64,000 nt of DNA from Roseicyclus marinus (GTDB lineage: Bacteria > Pseudomonadota > Alphaproteobacteria > Rhodobacterales > Rhodobacteraceae): contig NZ_JASJOF010000001.1 in assembly GCF_030163795.1 (NCBI RefSeq), positions 477,582-541,581 of the forward strand, read 5' to 3'. Positions 53,493 to 62,112 of this stretch are shown here, piece after piece (position 1 is the stretch's first letter; each line of letters begins with the position of its first letter). The notes beneath the pieces are model-generated. The model had not been told where the DNA came from and made no database searches. It saw only the letters and a program-made list of their open reading frames with translations. A program made the position numbers and the translations under genes.

Positions 53493-54914
53493 ATGACCCA
53501 AGCCTATCCCGTTTACGGCCGCATCGACGGCCCCATCGTGATCATCGGCTTCGGCTCGATCGGCAAGGGAACATGGCCGCTGATCGAACGCCATTTCGAC
53601 TATGATGCCGACAAGCTGACAATCATCGAACCCGATCCCGGCCAGCACACTTTCCTGCGCCAGCATCGGCTGAATGTCGTCGACACCGCGCTGACCCCCG
53701 AGAATTACCGCGAGGTTCTGGGCCGCCTTCTGGAACCCGGCAAGGGGTTTTGCGTCAACCTCAGCGTCGATGTCTCCTCGCTCGACCTGATCCGGTTCTG
53801 CCGCGAATTGGGCGTGCCCTATATCGACACGGTCGTCGAACCCTGGGCGGGCTATTACTTCAACACCACCGACAATGCCGCCCGCACCAATTACGCGCTG
53901 CGACAGGCCATGCGCGACGAAAAGGCCGCCAATCCGGGTGGTTCGACTGCGATCTCCTGCTGCGGGGCCAATCCCGGCATGGTGTCATGGTTCGTCAAAG
54001 AGGCGCTTCTGACGCTCGCCCGCGATACCGGGCAGGATGCCACGCCGCCCGCCGACCGCGCAGGCTGGGCGCGGATGATGCTGGGACTGGGCGTGCAGGG
54101 CATCCATATCGCCGAACGCGACACCCAGGCCCGCCGCGTGCCGCGCCCGCGCGGCGTGTTCGTCAACACATGGTCCGTCGAAGGCTTCATCGCCGAAGGC
54201 TTCCAGCCCGCCGAGCTTGGCTGGGGCACGCATGAGCCTTGGTTCCCCGAGAACGGCCACCGCCACGAGACCGGCTGTCAGGCCGCGATCTGGCTCGAAC
54301 GCCCCGGCGCCATCACCCGCGTCCACACCTGGTGTCCGACGCCGGGGCCGCAATTCGGGTTCCTCGTCACGCATAACGAGGCGATTTCCATCTCGGATTA
54401 CTACACGGTCGGGGCGGGTGCCGCGCCCGAGTATCGCCCGACCTGCCATTACGCCTATCACCCCTGCGACGATGCCGTCCTGTCGTTGCACGAGATGTTC
54501 GGCTCGGGCCGCGCGCAGGAGCGTCACCACATCCTCGCCGAGGACGAGATCGTCGAGGGGATCGACGAACTGGGCGTGCTGCTCTACGGCCATGAAAAGA
54601 ACGCGCTTTGGTATGGCTCGCGCCTATCCAACGACGAGGCGCGCGATCTGGCCCCCTATCAGAACGCCACGGGGCTTCAGGTGACATCGGCGGTTCTGGC
54701 CGGCATGGTCTGGGCGCTGGAAAACCCCGGCGCGGGCATTGTCGAGGCCGACGAGATGGACCACGCCCGCTGCCTTCAGGTGCAGCGCCCCTATCTCGGC
54801 CCGCTCGAAGCGCATTACACCGACTGGACCCCCCTGCAGGACCGCTGGGAATTGTTCCCCGAGGATATCGACCCCGAGGAGCCTTGGGCCTTCCGCAACG
54901 TTCTGGCCAGTTGA
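53493..54914 (+). CDS. hss: homospermidine synthase
   Basis: The 473-residue NAD-dependent enzyme makes the polyamine homospermidine from putrescine or spermidine. The Rossmann motif is VIIGFGSIGKGTWPLIERHF (residues about 17-36), followed by YIDTVVEPWAGYYFNTTDNA and SCCGANPGMVSWFVKEALLT, which are family signatures of the saccharopine dehydrogenase-like bacterial homospermidine synthases. The C-terminus PEDIDPEEPWAFRNVLAS is typical. The ATG is at 53493. Confidence 0.92.
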   Translation: MTQAYPVYGRIDGPIVIIGFGSIGKGTWPLIERHFDYDADKLTIIEPDPGQHTFLRQHRLNVVDTALTPENYREVLGRLLEPGKGFCVNLSVDVSSLDLIRFCRELGVPYIDTVVEPWAGYYFNTTDNAARTNYALRQAMRDEKAANPGGSTAISCCGANPGMVSWFVKEALLTLARDTGQDATPPADRAGWARMMLGLGVQGIHIAERDTQARRVPRPRGVFVNTWSVEGFIAEGFQPAELGWGTHEPWFPENGHRHETGCQAAIWLERPGAITRVHTWCPTPGPQFGFLVTHNEAISISDYYTVGAGAAPEYRPTCHYAYHPCDDAVLSLHEMFGSGRAQERHHILAEDEIVEGIDELGVLLYGHEKNALWYGSRLSNDEARDLAPYQNATGLQVTSAVLAGMVWALENPGAGIVEADEMDHARCLQVQRPYLGPLEAHYTDWTPLQDRWELFPEDIDPEEPWAFRNVLAS

Positions 54915-54919
54915 GCCGG

Positions 54920-54980
54920 AGCATGTTGCGCAAAAGTGGGAACCGGTTTTGCGCTTCTCGAACATGCGGACCTAAAAGGG
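54920..54980. repeat. ACCGGTT-core palindromic repeat, copy H
   Basis: GCATGTT, GCGCAAAA, then GTGGGAACCGG, TTTTGCGC, a short spacer and AACATGC form a nested inverted repeat right after the hss stop. This resembles an extragenic palindrome very common in alphaproteobacteria. Copy G at 47427-47480 keeps its second half. Confidence 0.75.
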
Positions 54981-55036
54981 TAAAGAGCGTGACGCGTGAC
55001 TGCGAAGGAACGTGGCACGCGAGCGGCAAGCGGGCA

Positions 55037-55099
55037 GGGGGCTCTGCCCCCGACAGCCTTTGGCTGTCTCCCCCGCCGTATTTTCGGAAAGATGAAGCC
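55037..55099 (-). repeat. CTTCATCTT-core dispersed repeat, copy F (full intergenic form)
   Basis: In plus orientation: GGGGGC-TCT-GCCCCC, GACAGCC-TTT-GGCTGTC, then TCCCCCGCCGTATTTTCGG and AAAGATGAAG. Read on the minus strand it has the same order as copy B, with the middle hairpin changed in sequence but still paired. It lies between hss and an MFS gene. Confidence 0.8.
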
Positions 55100-55167
55100 G
55101 CATCTGTGCGCTTTTGCAGGGGTTCTGGCGATGGACGGCGAAAGAAAACGGGCGTAAGGCCAGCCAC

Positions 55168-56415
55168 ATGGCACTCGGCGATACACTCAGAACCGTTCCG
55201 CTGACTGACGCGGAGCGCTGGCCGATCTGGCGGCGGCCCGTGGCGCTTCTGGCGCTGATGGCCTTCGGCATGCCCATCGCCTTTGCGACCTGGTCCGCGC
55301 TTCTGAACAATTTCGTCATCGAGATGGCGGGGTTCGACGGGGCTGATATCGGCTGGCTCCATACCGTGCGCGAGATCCCCGGCTTTCTCGCCATCGGCGT
55401 CATCGCCATCATCCTGTTTGTCCGCGAACAGGTGCTGGCGCTGGTCTCCTTGGTGATGCTGGGGGTGGCCACCGCGCTCACCGCGCAATTCCCCAGCCTC
55501 GGCGGGCTTTTGTTCGTCACGCTGATCAGCTCGATCGGCTTTCATTATTACGAGACGGTGAACCAATCCCTGCAATTGCAGTGGATCGACAAGAAAAAGG
55601 CGCCCCAGACGCTGGGCTGGCTTTTGTCCATCGGGTCGGGCGCGACGCTTCTGGCCTATGGGCTGATCGTGGTGACATGGCGCGCCTATGACCTCAGCTA
55701 CGATCTGGTCTATTGGGTCGCGGGCGGCACGACGGTGCTGATCGCGCTGGTGGCGTTTTTCGCCTTTCCGCAATTCGAAAGCCCCAATCCCCAGAGCAAG
55801 AAGATGGTGCTGCGCCGCCGCTACTGGCTCTACTACGCGCTGCAATTCATGTCGGGCGCGCGGCGGCAGATCTTCGTCGTTTTCGCCGCCTTCATGATGG
55901 TGGAACGCTACGGCTTCGACGTGCACCAGATCACGGCGCTGTTCATGGGGACGCTTCTGGCCAACATGATCGCGGCCCCGCTTCTGGGCGGTATCGTCGC
56001 GCGCTTCGGCGAACGGCTGGCCTTGGTGGTGGAATATGCGGGGCTGGGCGCGATCTTCCTGCTATATGCCGCGCTCTACATCTACGATTGGGGCCCGTGG
56101 ATGGCAGGCGCGCTCTACGTCCTGAACCACCTGTTCTTCGCGCTGGCGCTGGCGATCAAGACCTATTTCCAGAAGATCGCGGAGCCGGGCGACATCGCCC
56201 CCACCGCCGCCGTGGCCTTCACCATCAACCACATCGCCGCCGTCTTCCTGCCCGCGGGCCTTGGCTATCTGTGGCTGACCTCGCCCACGACGGTCTTCTT
56301 CCTTGCCGCCGGCATGGCCTTTGTGTCGCTCCTGCTGTCGCTACTGGTGCCGCGCCATCCGGTGCCGGGGCATGAGACCATCCTCGCCCGCCCGCTGCCC
56401 GCCCCCGCCGAATAG
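55168..56415 (+). CDS. MFS transporter
   Basis: The 415-residue protein has about eleven hydrophobic segments (ALLALMAFGMPIAFATWSAL, FLAIGVIAIILFVREQVLAL and others). The C-terminal half contains LLGGIVARFGERLALVVEYA, a facilitator-type cytoplasmic loop. The substrate is unknown. It starts at ATG 55168; residues before that are encoded by intergenic DNA downstream of the repeat. Confidence 0.8.
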   Translation: MALGDTLRTVPLTDAERWPIWRRPVALLALMAFGMPIAFATWSALLNNFVIEMAGFDGADIGWLHTVREIPGFLAIGVIAIILFVREQVLALVSLVMLGVATALTAQFPSLGGLLFVTLISSIGFHYYETVNQSLQLQWIDKKKAPQTLGWLLSIGSGATLLAYGLIVVTWRAYDLSYDLVYWVAGGTTVLIALVAFFAFPQFESPNPQSKKMVLRRRYWLYYALQFMSGARRQIFVVFAAFMMVERYGFDVHQITALFMGTLLANMIAAPLLGGIVARFGERLALVVEYAGLGAIFLLYAALYIYDWGPWMAGALYVLNHLFFALALAIKTYFQKIAEPGDIAPTAAVAFTINHIAAVFLPAGLGYLWLTSPTTVFFLAAGMAFVSLLLSLLVPRHPVPGHETILARPLPAPAE

Positions 56416-56441
56416 GCGTCGCCTTTCAAAACGCGCGCTCC

Positions 56442-56533
56442 CGGGCGGCATCGTTCCTGTCCCGCCCTTCGGGCGGCATCGTTCGTGTCCCGCCCTTCGG
56501 GCGGCATCGTTCGTGTCCCGCCCTTCGGGCGGC
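56442..56533. repeat. 28-bp tandem repeat, three copies plus a partial
   Basis: Units start at 56442, 56470 and 56498, with a partial at 56526. Each runs CGGGCGGCATCGTTCGTGTC then CCGCCCTT, with one base different in the first unit. Where units join, CCGCCC-TTC-GGGCGG pairs as a hairpin. It lies between the MFS and prmA genes. Confidence 0.9.
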
Positions 56534-56597
56534 GTTGCCAATCGCGTCCGATCCGCGTAGGCCAAATGCGATCCGCAGCAGCCTGAAAGCTCCGCCC

Positions 56598-57461
56598 ATG
56601 CCCACCTGGACCGCCCTCACCACGCTCTCCGACAAGGCGAAGGCCGAAGCGCTCGGCGCGGCGCTGGAAGATCTGGAACCCGAACCCACCGGCGTCGGCG
56701 TGTTCGAGCTCGAGGACGGATCGGGCCTTTGGGAAGTGGGCGGCTATTTCCTCGAACAGCCCGACGACATCGCCCTGACGATCCTCGCCATGGCTCATGG
56801 CGCGCGGCCCTTTGCCGTCTCCGAGGTGCCCGAGACCGATTGGGTCGCCCATGTCCGCCGCGAATTGCACCCGGTCGAGGCCGGGCGGTTCTTCCTCTAC
56901 GGGTCGCATGACGCGGACCGGCTGCCCGGGGATCGCGTGGGCCTGTTGATCGAGGCGGCGATGGCCTTCGGCACCGGCCATCACGGCACCACCAAGGGCT
57001 GTCTCGAGGCCTTCGACCGCCTGCTTGCGGCAGGGGTCACGCCCGACAAGGTCGCCGATATCGGCTGCGGCACCGCGGTTCTCGCCATCGCGGCAGCCAA
57101 GGTGCTCGAGGCGGACGTGATCGCCTCCGACATCGACCCGGTCGCGGTCGAGGTCGCCCTCGCCAATGCCGCGGCCAATGGCGTGCCGGATCTCGCCTGC
57201 GTCGAGGCGGCAGGCTTCGACCACCCCGACCTCGGCGCAGGCGCGCCCTATGACCTGATCTTCGCCAATATCCTCAAGGGCCCGCTGGTCGAGCTTGCGC
57301 CCGACATGGCGGCCCATCTCGCCCCCGCGGGCCACGTCATCCTGTCGGGCCTCCTGAACGAACAGGCCGAGGCGGTGATCGCGGCCTATACCGATGCGGG
57401 CCTTGCGCTTGTTGACCGGCGCGTGATCGGGGAATGGAGCACGCTCACCCTGCGCCGCTAA
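56598..57461 (+). CDS. prmA: ribosomal protein L11 methyltransferase
   Basis: The 287-residue SAM enzyme trimethylates ribosomal protein L11. SAM motif I is VADIGCGTAVLAIAAAKVLE, preceded by AMAFGTGHHGTTKGCLEAFD, the PrmA signature. LIFANILKGPLVELAPDMA holds the N-I-L substrate-binding region. The start MPTWTALTTLSDKAKAEALG was chosen as the conserved N-terminus; upstream frame is repeat DNA. Confidence 0.93.
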   Translation: MPTWTALTTLSDKAKAEALGAALEDLEPEPTGVGVFELEDGSGLWEVGGYFLEQPDDIALTILAMAHGARPFAVSEVPETDWVAHVRRELHPVEAGRFFLYGSHDADRLPGDRVGLLIEAAMAFGTGHHGTTKGCLEAFDRLLAAGVTPDKVADIGCGTAVLAIAAAKVLEADVIASDIDPVAVEVALANAAANGVPDLACVEAAGFDHPDLGAGAPYDLIFANILKGPLVELAPDMAAHLAPAGHVILSGLLNEQAEAVIAAYTDAGLALVDRRVIGEWSTLTLRR

Positions 57462-57549
57462 GGCTCGGCCTTAATTTCATCGCATTCGCGGCCTAACCTG
57501 CAGCCTCACGCGTGCCCATGGGCACCATGCCGCGCTGGTGGGGTCTTTG

Positions 57550-57912
57550 ATGACAGAGGATCGCCCGGATTTTCACGCCCGCCTCGACCGGATCGAGCAG
57601 GCCCGCCGCACCCGCGCGTCGGGCGGCCATGTGCTGCGATCCGACGGGCCGCGCGTTCCCCCGAACGGCAGGATGCGCGTCCGCTTGCCGGTGCGCGGGC
57701 TCGTCTTGGCGCTGGTCATCGCCGTGCTCGTCAAGGCCTACCTTGTCTGGGTCCTCGGCCCCGACCGCTACAATCTCGAGATGGCGCGCCTGCTCGACGG
57801 CACCCGGGCCCAGCAGGCGGCCGCACATATCCTCATGCCCGACCGGCTGACGCTGCGGACGGTCACCCTCTACGACTGGATCGCGGAGCAGGTGGCGGCC
57901 CTGTGGCCCTGA
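57550..57912 (+). CDS. small single-pass membrane protein, unknown function
   Basis: The 120-residue product MTEDRPDFHARLDRIEQARR has a charged N-terminus, one membrane helix (GLVLALVIAVLVKAYLVWVL at about residues 50-69) and a C-terminal domain of about 50 residues (YNLEMARLLDGTRAQQAAAH). I do not recognise the family, but the composition is that of a real gene. It ends just before a bidirectional hairpin. Confidence 0.7.
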   Translation: MTEDRPDFHARLDRIEQARRTRASGGHVLRSDGPRVPPNGRMRVRLPVRGLVLALVIAVLVKAYLVWVLGPDRYNLEMARLLDGTRAQQAAAHILMPDRLTLRTVTLYDWIAEQVAALWP

Positions 57913-57924
57913 GCAGCGGGCACA

Positions 57925-57960
57925 AGAAAAACGGCGCCGCGGACCATGTCCGGCGGCGCC
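57925..57960 (-). terminator. terminator of the DUF1127 gene (possibly bidirectional)
   Basis: GGCGCCG and CGGCGCC with inner CGGAC/GTCCG form a long stem; on the minus strand it is followed by GTTTTTCTTG. It lies 23 bases past the DUF1127 stop and 12 bases past the opposing membrane-protein gene. Confidence 0.8.
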
Positions 57961-57983
57961 CCGATCCTGTGTCGTCCGACGGA

Positions 57984-58190
57984 TCAGTCGCGGGAATAGG
58001 TGCCGCGCGCGATATCGTCGATGTCGCCGCGCACGAGGCCGAGATCATCCAGCTCCCGGTCGGTCAGTGCCGACAGGCTCTTGCGGGTGATGCGGGCGTC
58101 ATTCCACGCGGCGATCCGGCCGACCAGATCGGCCAGAAGGCGGTTGGCGCCAAAGCCGGCGCCGAGCGGGCGGTTGGTCATGATGGCCAT
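57984..58190 (-). CDS. DUF1127 (YjiS-like) small protein
   Basis: The 68-residue product MAIMTNRPLGAGFGANRLLA ends in the DUF1127 signature SLSALTDRELDDLGLVRGDI, with Asp-Ile-x-x-I-Ala after it. These small Arg-rich proteins are abundant in alphaproteobacteria. Some are linked to phosphate or stress responses and RNA turnover, but the role here is unknown. The ATG at 58190 has an AAAGGA site; a second ATG lies three codons later. Confidence 0.9.
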   Translation of the reverse strand: MAIMTNRPLGAGFGANRLLADLVGRIAAWNDARITRKSLSALTDRELDDLGLVRGDIDDIARGTYSRD

Positions 58191-58314
58191 GGGTCGTATC
58201 CTTTTGCGGGTCGCCACCCCGGGGGCGTGCTTGGGGCGACGGTGCCCAGATCTTGGGCGGTTTGAGAACAAGCGGCATCTAGAGAGCGCGAAAGCGTCAC
58301 ACAAGCCGCGTTTT

Positions 58315-58333
58315 TCGCATGGGTCACATGCGA
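58315..58333. promoter_or_regulatory. palindrome TCGCATG-N5-CATGCGA, possible operator
   Basis: Two 7-bp arms are separated by GGTCA, about 125 bases upstream of the DUF1127 start. The symmetry and position suggest a dimeric regulator site; no regulator is identified. Confidence 0.4.
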
Positions 58334-58392
58334 TTTCTGCATGGCGGCGAAACCCGCCTAAAGGCCCGGAATACTTGGCAAAAAATCGCTCA

Positions 58393-58407
58393 TGAATGTC
58401 GCATTCA
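58393..58407. promoter_or_regulatory. palindrome TGAATG-TCG-CATTCA, possible operator
   Basis: Two 6-bp arms surround a 3-base spacer, about 170 bases upstream of ruvC and 200 bases upstream of the DUF1127 gene. It could be a regulator site. It does not match an alphaproteobacterial LexA site (GTTC-N7-GTTC), which would have been expected for ruv genes. Confidence 0.4.
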
Positions 58408-58575
58408 GACTGAGGGATGACGTATTTGGATGCCAGTTTTCCGACACTTGCAAAAACCGACATTTCCCGCGCCGAAACGGACCCCGCCCTAGGCAATGTT
58501 CGCCTTTCGTGCTAGTGATGCAGAAAGGTCGCAACAAGCGGCCATGTTCGGGCAAGGGCGGCGGGGAACAGGCGG

Positions 58576-59079
58576 ATGCGCATCATCGGGATCGATCCGG
58601 GGCTCAGATGCCTCGGCTGGGGCGTGATCGAGGCCGATGGCCCGCGTCTGCGCCATATCGCCAATGGGCAGATCCTCAGCGGCACGGGCGATCTCGCCAC
58701 GCGCCTTCTGGCGCTCCATGTCCAGCTGACCGAGATCGTGGCCCGCCACGCCCCCGAGATGGCCGCCGTCGAACAGACCTTCGTCAACCGCGACGGGGCG
58801 GGCACCCTGAAACTGGGACAGGCCCGTGGCATCGCCATGCTGGTCCCCGCGCAGGCCGGACTTCCGGTGGCCGAATACGCCCCCAACGCGGTGAAAAAGA
58901 CCGTGGTCGGCGTCGGTCATGCCGAGAAACAACAGGTCGATCACATGGTGCGGATGCAATTGCCCGGCTGCGATCCCGCAGGCCCCGATGCCGCCGATGC
59001 GCTGGCCATCGCCATCTGCCACGCCTTCCACGCCCAGACCGCCGGGCGGCTGGCGCAGGCGATCGGGGCGGCGTCATGA
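58576..59079 (+). CDS. ruvC: Holliday junction resolvase RuvC
   Basis: The 167-residue endonuclease cuts Holliday junctions. The catalytic acidic residues are visible in [20 protein letters not shown] (Asp7), [20 protein letters not shown] (Glu) and [17 protein letters not shown] (two Asp). The length is normal. The stop overlaps the ruvA start (ATGA). Confidence 0.97.
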   Translation: MRIIGIDPGLRCLGWGVIEADGPRLRHIANGQILSGTGDLATRLLALHVQLTEIVARHAPEMAAVEQTFVNRDGAGTLKLGQARGIAMLVPAQAGLPVAEYAPNAVKKTVVGVGHAEKQQVDHMVRMQLPGCDPAGPDAADALAIAICHAFHAQTAGRLAQAIGAAS

Positions 59080-59750
59080 TCGGCAAGCTGACGGGCCGCG
59101 TGGATTACAAGGCGGCCGATCACGTGCTCCTCGACGTGGGCGGCGTGGGCTACACGGTGCATTGCTCCGACCGCACCTTGGCAGCGCTGCCCGGCCCCGG
59201 CCAGATGGCCGCAGTCTATACCGAATTGCTGGTGCGCGAGGATTTGTTGCAGCTTTTCGGCTTTCTCACCCCTTATGACCGCGAATGGCACCGGCTCCTG
59301 ATCTCGGTGCAGGGCGTGGGCTCCAAGGCCTCCATGGCGATCCTCGGCACGCTGGGGTCCGACGGCATCGCGCGCGCCATCGCCATCGGCGATTGGGGCG
59401 CGGTCAAGGCCGCCCCCGGCGTCGGCCCGAAACTCGCGCAGCGTGTCGTCAATGAACTCAAGGACAAGGCGCCGGGCATCATGGCCTTGGGCGGCACGCT
59501 GGGGCAGGCGGCCGGCGTGATCCCCGACCCGCTGATCGACCCCGACACGCCCGAACGGCCCACGCCCGCCGCCCCGCCCAAACCTTCCTCGGGTGCCGCG
59601 CAGGCCGATGCGCTCTCCGCGCTGTCGAACCTCGGATATGCCCCGTCCGAGGCCGCCCGCGCCGTGGCCGAGGCCGCAGGAAACGATCCCGTGGCCGAGG
59701 CCCCGGCGCTGATCCGCGCCGCGCTCCGGCTTCTGGCCCCCAAGGACTGA
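59076..59750 (+). CDS. ruvA: Holliday junction branch migration protein RuvA
   Basis: The 224-residue DNA-binding subunit recognises the four-way junction and guides RuvB. It begins [20 protein letters not shown] (OB-fold domain), has two helix-hairpin-helix motifs ([20 protein letters not shown] and [20 protein letters not shown]), then a flexible linker and a C-terminal domain ([20 protein letters not shown]) that binds RuvB. Confidence 0.97.
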   Translation: MIGKLTGRVDYKAADHVLLDVGGVGYTVHCSDRTLAALPGPGQMAAVYTELLVREDLLQLFGFLTPYDREWHRLLISVQGVGSKASMAILGTLGSDGIARAIAIGDWGAVKAAPGVGPKLAQRVVNELKDKAPGIMALGGTLGQAAGVIPDPLIDPDTPERPTPAAPPKPSSGAAQADALSALSNLGYAPSEAARAVAEAAGNDPVAEAPALIRAALRLLAPKD

Positions 59751-59792
59751 AGGGGTGGCGCGATCCGCCCCGCTCCGCCATAGATGGCCCCG

Positions 59793-60821
59793 ATGACCGA
59801 GCCCGATCCCACCCTGCGCCCCGCGCCCTTGCCCGAGGATGCCGACCGCGCCCTGCGCCCCCAGACGCTGTCCGATTTCATCGGTCAGGCCGAGGCGCGG
59901 GCGAACCTGTCGGTCTTTATCGAAAGCGCAAGGCGGCGGGCCGAGGCGATGGATCACGTCCTCTTCCACGGCCCGCCGGGTCTGGGCAAGACCACGCTCG
60001 CGCAGATCATGGCGCGCGAACTGGGCGTGAATTTCCGCATGACCTCGGGTCCGGTTCTGGCCCGCGCGGGCGATCTCGCCGCGATCCTCACAAATCTTGA
60101 GGCGCGCGACGTCCTCTTCATCGACGAAATCCACCGCCTCAACCCCGCCGTCGAAGAGGTGCTCTATCCCGCGCTCGAGGATTTCGAGCTGGACCTCGTG
60201 ATCGGTGAAGGCCCCGCCGCCCGCACCGTCCGCATCGAATTGCAACCCTTCACACTGGTGGGCGCGACGACGCGCATGGGCCTTCTGACCACGCCGCTCC
60301 GCGACCGTTTCGGCATTCCCACCCGCCTCAATTTCTACACGACCGAGGAATTGACGCGCATCGTCGAACGCGGCGCGCGGCTTTCGGGTATTTCCTCCGA
60401 CCCGGACGGCGTGGCCGAGATCGCAGCCCGCGCGCGCGGCACGCCCCGCATCGCGGGCCGGCTCCTGCGCCGGGTGATCGACTTCGCACTGGTCGAAGGC
60501 GACGGGCGACTGACCCGTGCCATCGCCGATACCGCGCTCACGCGGCTCGGCGTCGACCATCTGGGCCTCGATGGGGCCGACCGCCGCTACCTGCGCCTCA
60601 TGGCCGAGAATTACGGCGGCGGCCCGGTGGGCGTCGAAACCCTGTCGGCGGCCCTGTCCGAAAGCCGCGACTCGATCGAAGAGGTGATCGAACCCTATCT
60701 CCTGCAACAGGGCCTCATCGCCCGTACCCCGCGCGGCCGGATGCTGGCGCAAAAGGGCTGGACCCATCTGGGCCTGCCCGTGCCGCCCGTGGCGGGGCAG
60801 GGGCAGGGCGATCTGTTCTGA
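59793..60821 (+). CDS. ruvB: Holliday junction branch migration helicase RuvB
   Basis: The 342-residue AAA+ ATPase drives branch migration with RuvA. Walker A is [12 protein letters not shown], Walker B is [16 protein letters not shown], and sensor 1 lies in [20 protein letters not shown] with the arginine finger region. A C-terminal winged helix ends with [21 protein letters not shown] chose ATG 59793 ([20 protein letters not shown]) over the ATG three codons upstream because it matches the usual family start. Confidence 0.97.
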   Translation: MTEPDPTLRPAPLPEDADRALRPQTLSDFIGQAEARANLSVFIESARRRAEAMDHVLFHGPPGLGKTTLAQIMARELGVNFRMTSGPVLARAGDLAAILTNLEARDVLFIDEIHRLNPAVEEVLYPALEDFELDLVIGEGPAARTVRIELQPFTLVGATTRMGLLTTPLRDRFGIPTRLNFYTTEELTRIVERGARLSGISSDPDGVAEIAARARGTPRIAGRLLRRVIDFALVEGDGRLTRAIADTALTRLGVDHLGLDGADRRYLRLMAENYGGGPVGVETLSAALSESRDSIEEVIEPYLLQQGLIARTPRGRMLAQKGWTHLGLPVPPVAGQGQGDLF

Positions 60822-60835
60822 GGGGGGGCGCCGCG

Positions 60836-60925
60836 ATGATCCGGATCATGCCCGCCTGCCTCGCGCCTCTTGCCGCCGCGACCGACCCGATCCTGCGCGC
60901 CGCCATCGCCGCCCATCGCCCGTGA
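60836..60925 (+). CDS. possible 29-residue leader ORF
   Basis: An ATG follows GAGGGGGGGCGCC, 14 bases after the ruvB stop, and encodes MIRIMPACLAPLAAATDPIL plus nine residues. Its TGA overlaps a GTG at 60922 that is in frame with the next gene. It could be a coupling leader or chance; no homologue is recognised. Confidence 0.25.
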   Translation: MIRIMPACLAPLAAATDPILRAAIAAHRP

Positions 60926-60942
60926 AGACCACACACGCTCCC

Positions 60943-61596
60943 ATGATCGACACCAGCCTTTCCCCCCTGACCCCCGAGGCGATCACCGCGCTCTTCACCC
61001 GCGCCGATGGCCAATATCTCTTCGCCCGCTGGGGGCGGCCGATCGTGCCCGTCGTCTTCGGGGTGGAGGATGGCACCGTCTCCATCCTCAAGGGCGCGAT
61101 CGAGGCCGTCGTGGCGCTTGCGGGTCACAAGATGGCCGAAACCGACCCCGAACTGGGCGCGAACCTCATGGTCTTTTTCCTCCGCGATTGGGACGAACTG
61201 ACCGCCACCCCCAATCTCGACCGGCTCATCCCCGACCTCGCCCCCCTCGTCGACCGCCTCAAGGCGGCAGACGCCAACCAATACCGCGCCTTCCGCTTCG
61301 ACCAGACCGGCGCGATCAAGGCCGCTTTCGTCTTCCTCCGCATGGATGAGGCCCTGTCGCAGGCCCCCGCCGAAACCATCGCGCTCAGCCAGGTCGTGCA
61401 GACGATCCTCCTGTGGTCCGACACGGCCTTCCTCGGGTCCTCGCCGCTTGCCATCCTCCAAGCCGGCGGTCCCGCCATCCTCAAACCCGCCATCGCCGAC
61501 CTGATCCGCGCGGCCTACGATCCCGTCCTGCCCGCGCAGGCCACCGATCCCGCCCATGCGCTGCGTCTGGCCGCCCGCCTGCCGAGGCCGCAATGA
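60943..61596 (+). CDS. conserved-looking protein of unknown function between ruvB and ybgC
   Basis: The 217-residue product MIDTSLSPLTPEAITALFTR looks soluble and acidic with alternating helices (GAIEAVVALAGHKMAETDPE; ANLMVFFLRDWDELTATPNL). I do not recognise a domain. The GTG at 60922 is an alternative start. Its stop overlaps the ybgC ATG (ATGA), so it is probably cotranscribed with ybgC and tolQ. Confidence 0.75.
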   Translation: MIDTSLSPLTPEAITALFTRADGQYLFARWGRPIVPVVFGVEDGTVSILKGAIEAVVALAGHKMAETDPELGANLMVFFLRDWDELTATPNLDRLIPDLAPLVDRLKAADANQYRAFRFDQTGAIKAAFVFLRMDEALSQAPAETIALSQVVQTILLWSDTAFLGSSPLAILQAGGPAILKPAIADLIRAAYDPVLPAQATDPAHALRLAARLPRPQ

Positions 61597-62003
61597 CCCA
61601 CAGCTTCCCCCTCCGCGTCTATTACGAGGACACCGACCTCGCGGGCATCGTCTATTACGCCAATTACCTGCGCTTCATCGAACGCGCCCGCTCCGAAATG
61701 GTCCGCGCCGCGGGCATCGACCAGACTGCGCTCAAGGCTGCGGGCCTCGTCTTTGCCGTCCGACGGGTGGAGGCCGATTACCTCAGCCCCGCCCGCTTCG
61801 ACGACCAGATCGAAGTCCGCACCGACCTCACCGATCTCAAGGGCGCGAGCTTCACCATGACGCAAGAGATCTGGCGCGCCGAAACACTCCTGTTCCGCGC
61901 CAGCGTCACCATCGTGATCCTGACCGAAACCGGCCGCCCCGGTCGTCTTCCGGCAGATATCCGCGCACGCGTGGCTTCCCTTGCGGCGGAAGCGGGCCAC
62001 TGA
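61593..62003 (+). CDS. ybgC: acyl-CoA thioesterase YbgC
   Basis: The 136-residue hotdog-fold enzyme contains the family active site RVYYEDTDLAGIVYYANYLR, with the catalytic Asp, and FIERARSEMVRAAGIDQ. YbgC cleaves short acyl-CoAs and is linked to the Tol-Pal system and phospholipid metabolism. It is classically found upstream of tolQ, as here. tolQ follows after 109 bases. Confidence 0.93.
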   Translation: MTHSFPLRVYYEDTDLAGIVYYANYLRFIERARSEMVRAAGIDQTALKAAGLVFAVRRVEADYLSPARFDDQIEVRTDLTDLKGASFTMTQEIWRAETLLFRASVTIVILTETGRPGRLPADIRARVASLAAEAGH

Positions 62004-62112
62004 CGCGGAAGTGTTCGCATTCCCCCTGACAACCTGCTAAATTGAGTCCCAAATGAGGCGTGCAAAACGCCCTTGACCGCTTGAGGCTGGGGCAAAGGAA
62101 CCCGACACAGAT

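Larger units (their letters stand above)
58191..58575. other. 385-base divergent promoter region between the DUF1127 and ruvC genes
   Basis: No gene was found. The region is AT-richer than average and contains two perfect palindromes (58315-58333 and 58393-58407), listed separately. It should hold promoters for both directions. Confidence 0.6.

Noticed and set aside
56442..56533. Tandem repeats considered as a CRISPR array
   Set aside because: Units are directly adjacent with no unique spacers and there are no cas genes.
58191..58575. Search for a LexA box upstream of ruvC
   Set aside because: No GTTC-N7-GTTC pattern was found; only unrelated palindromes are present.
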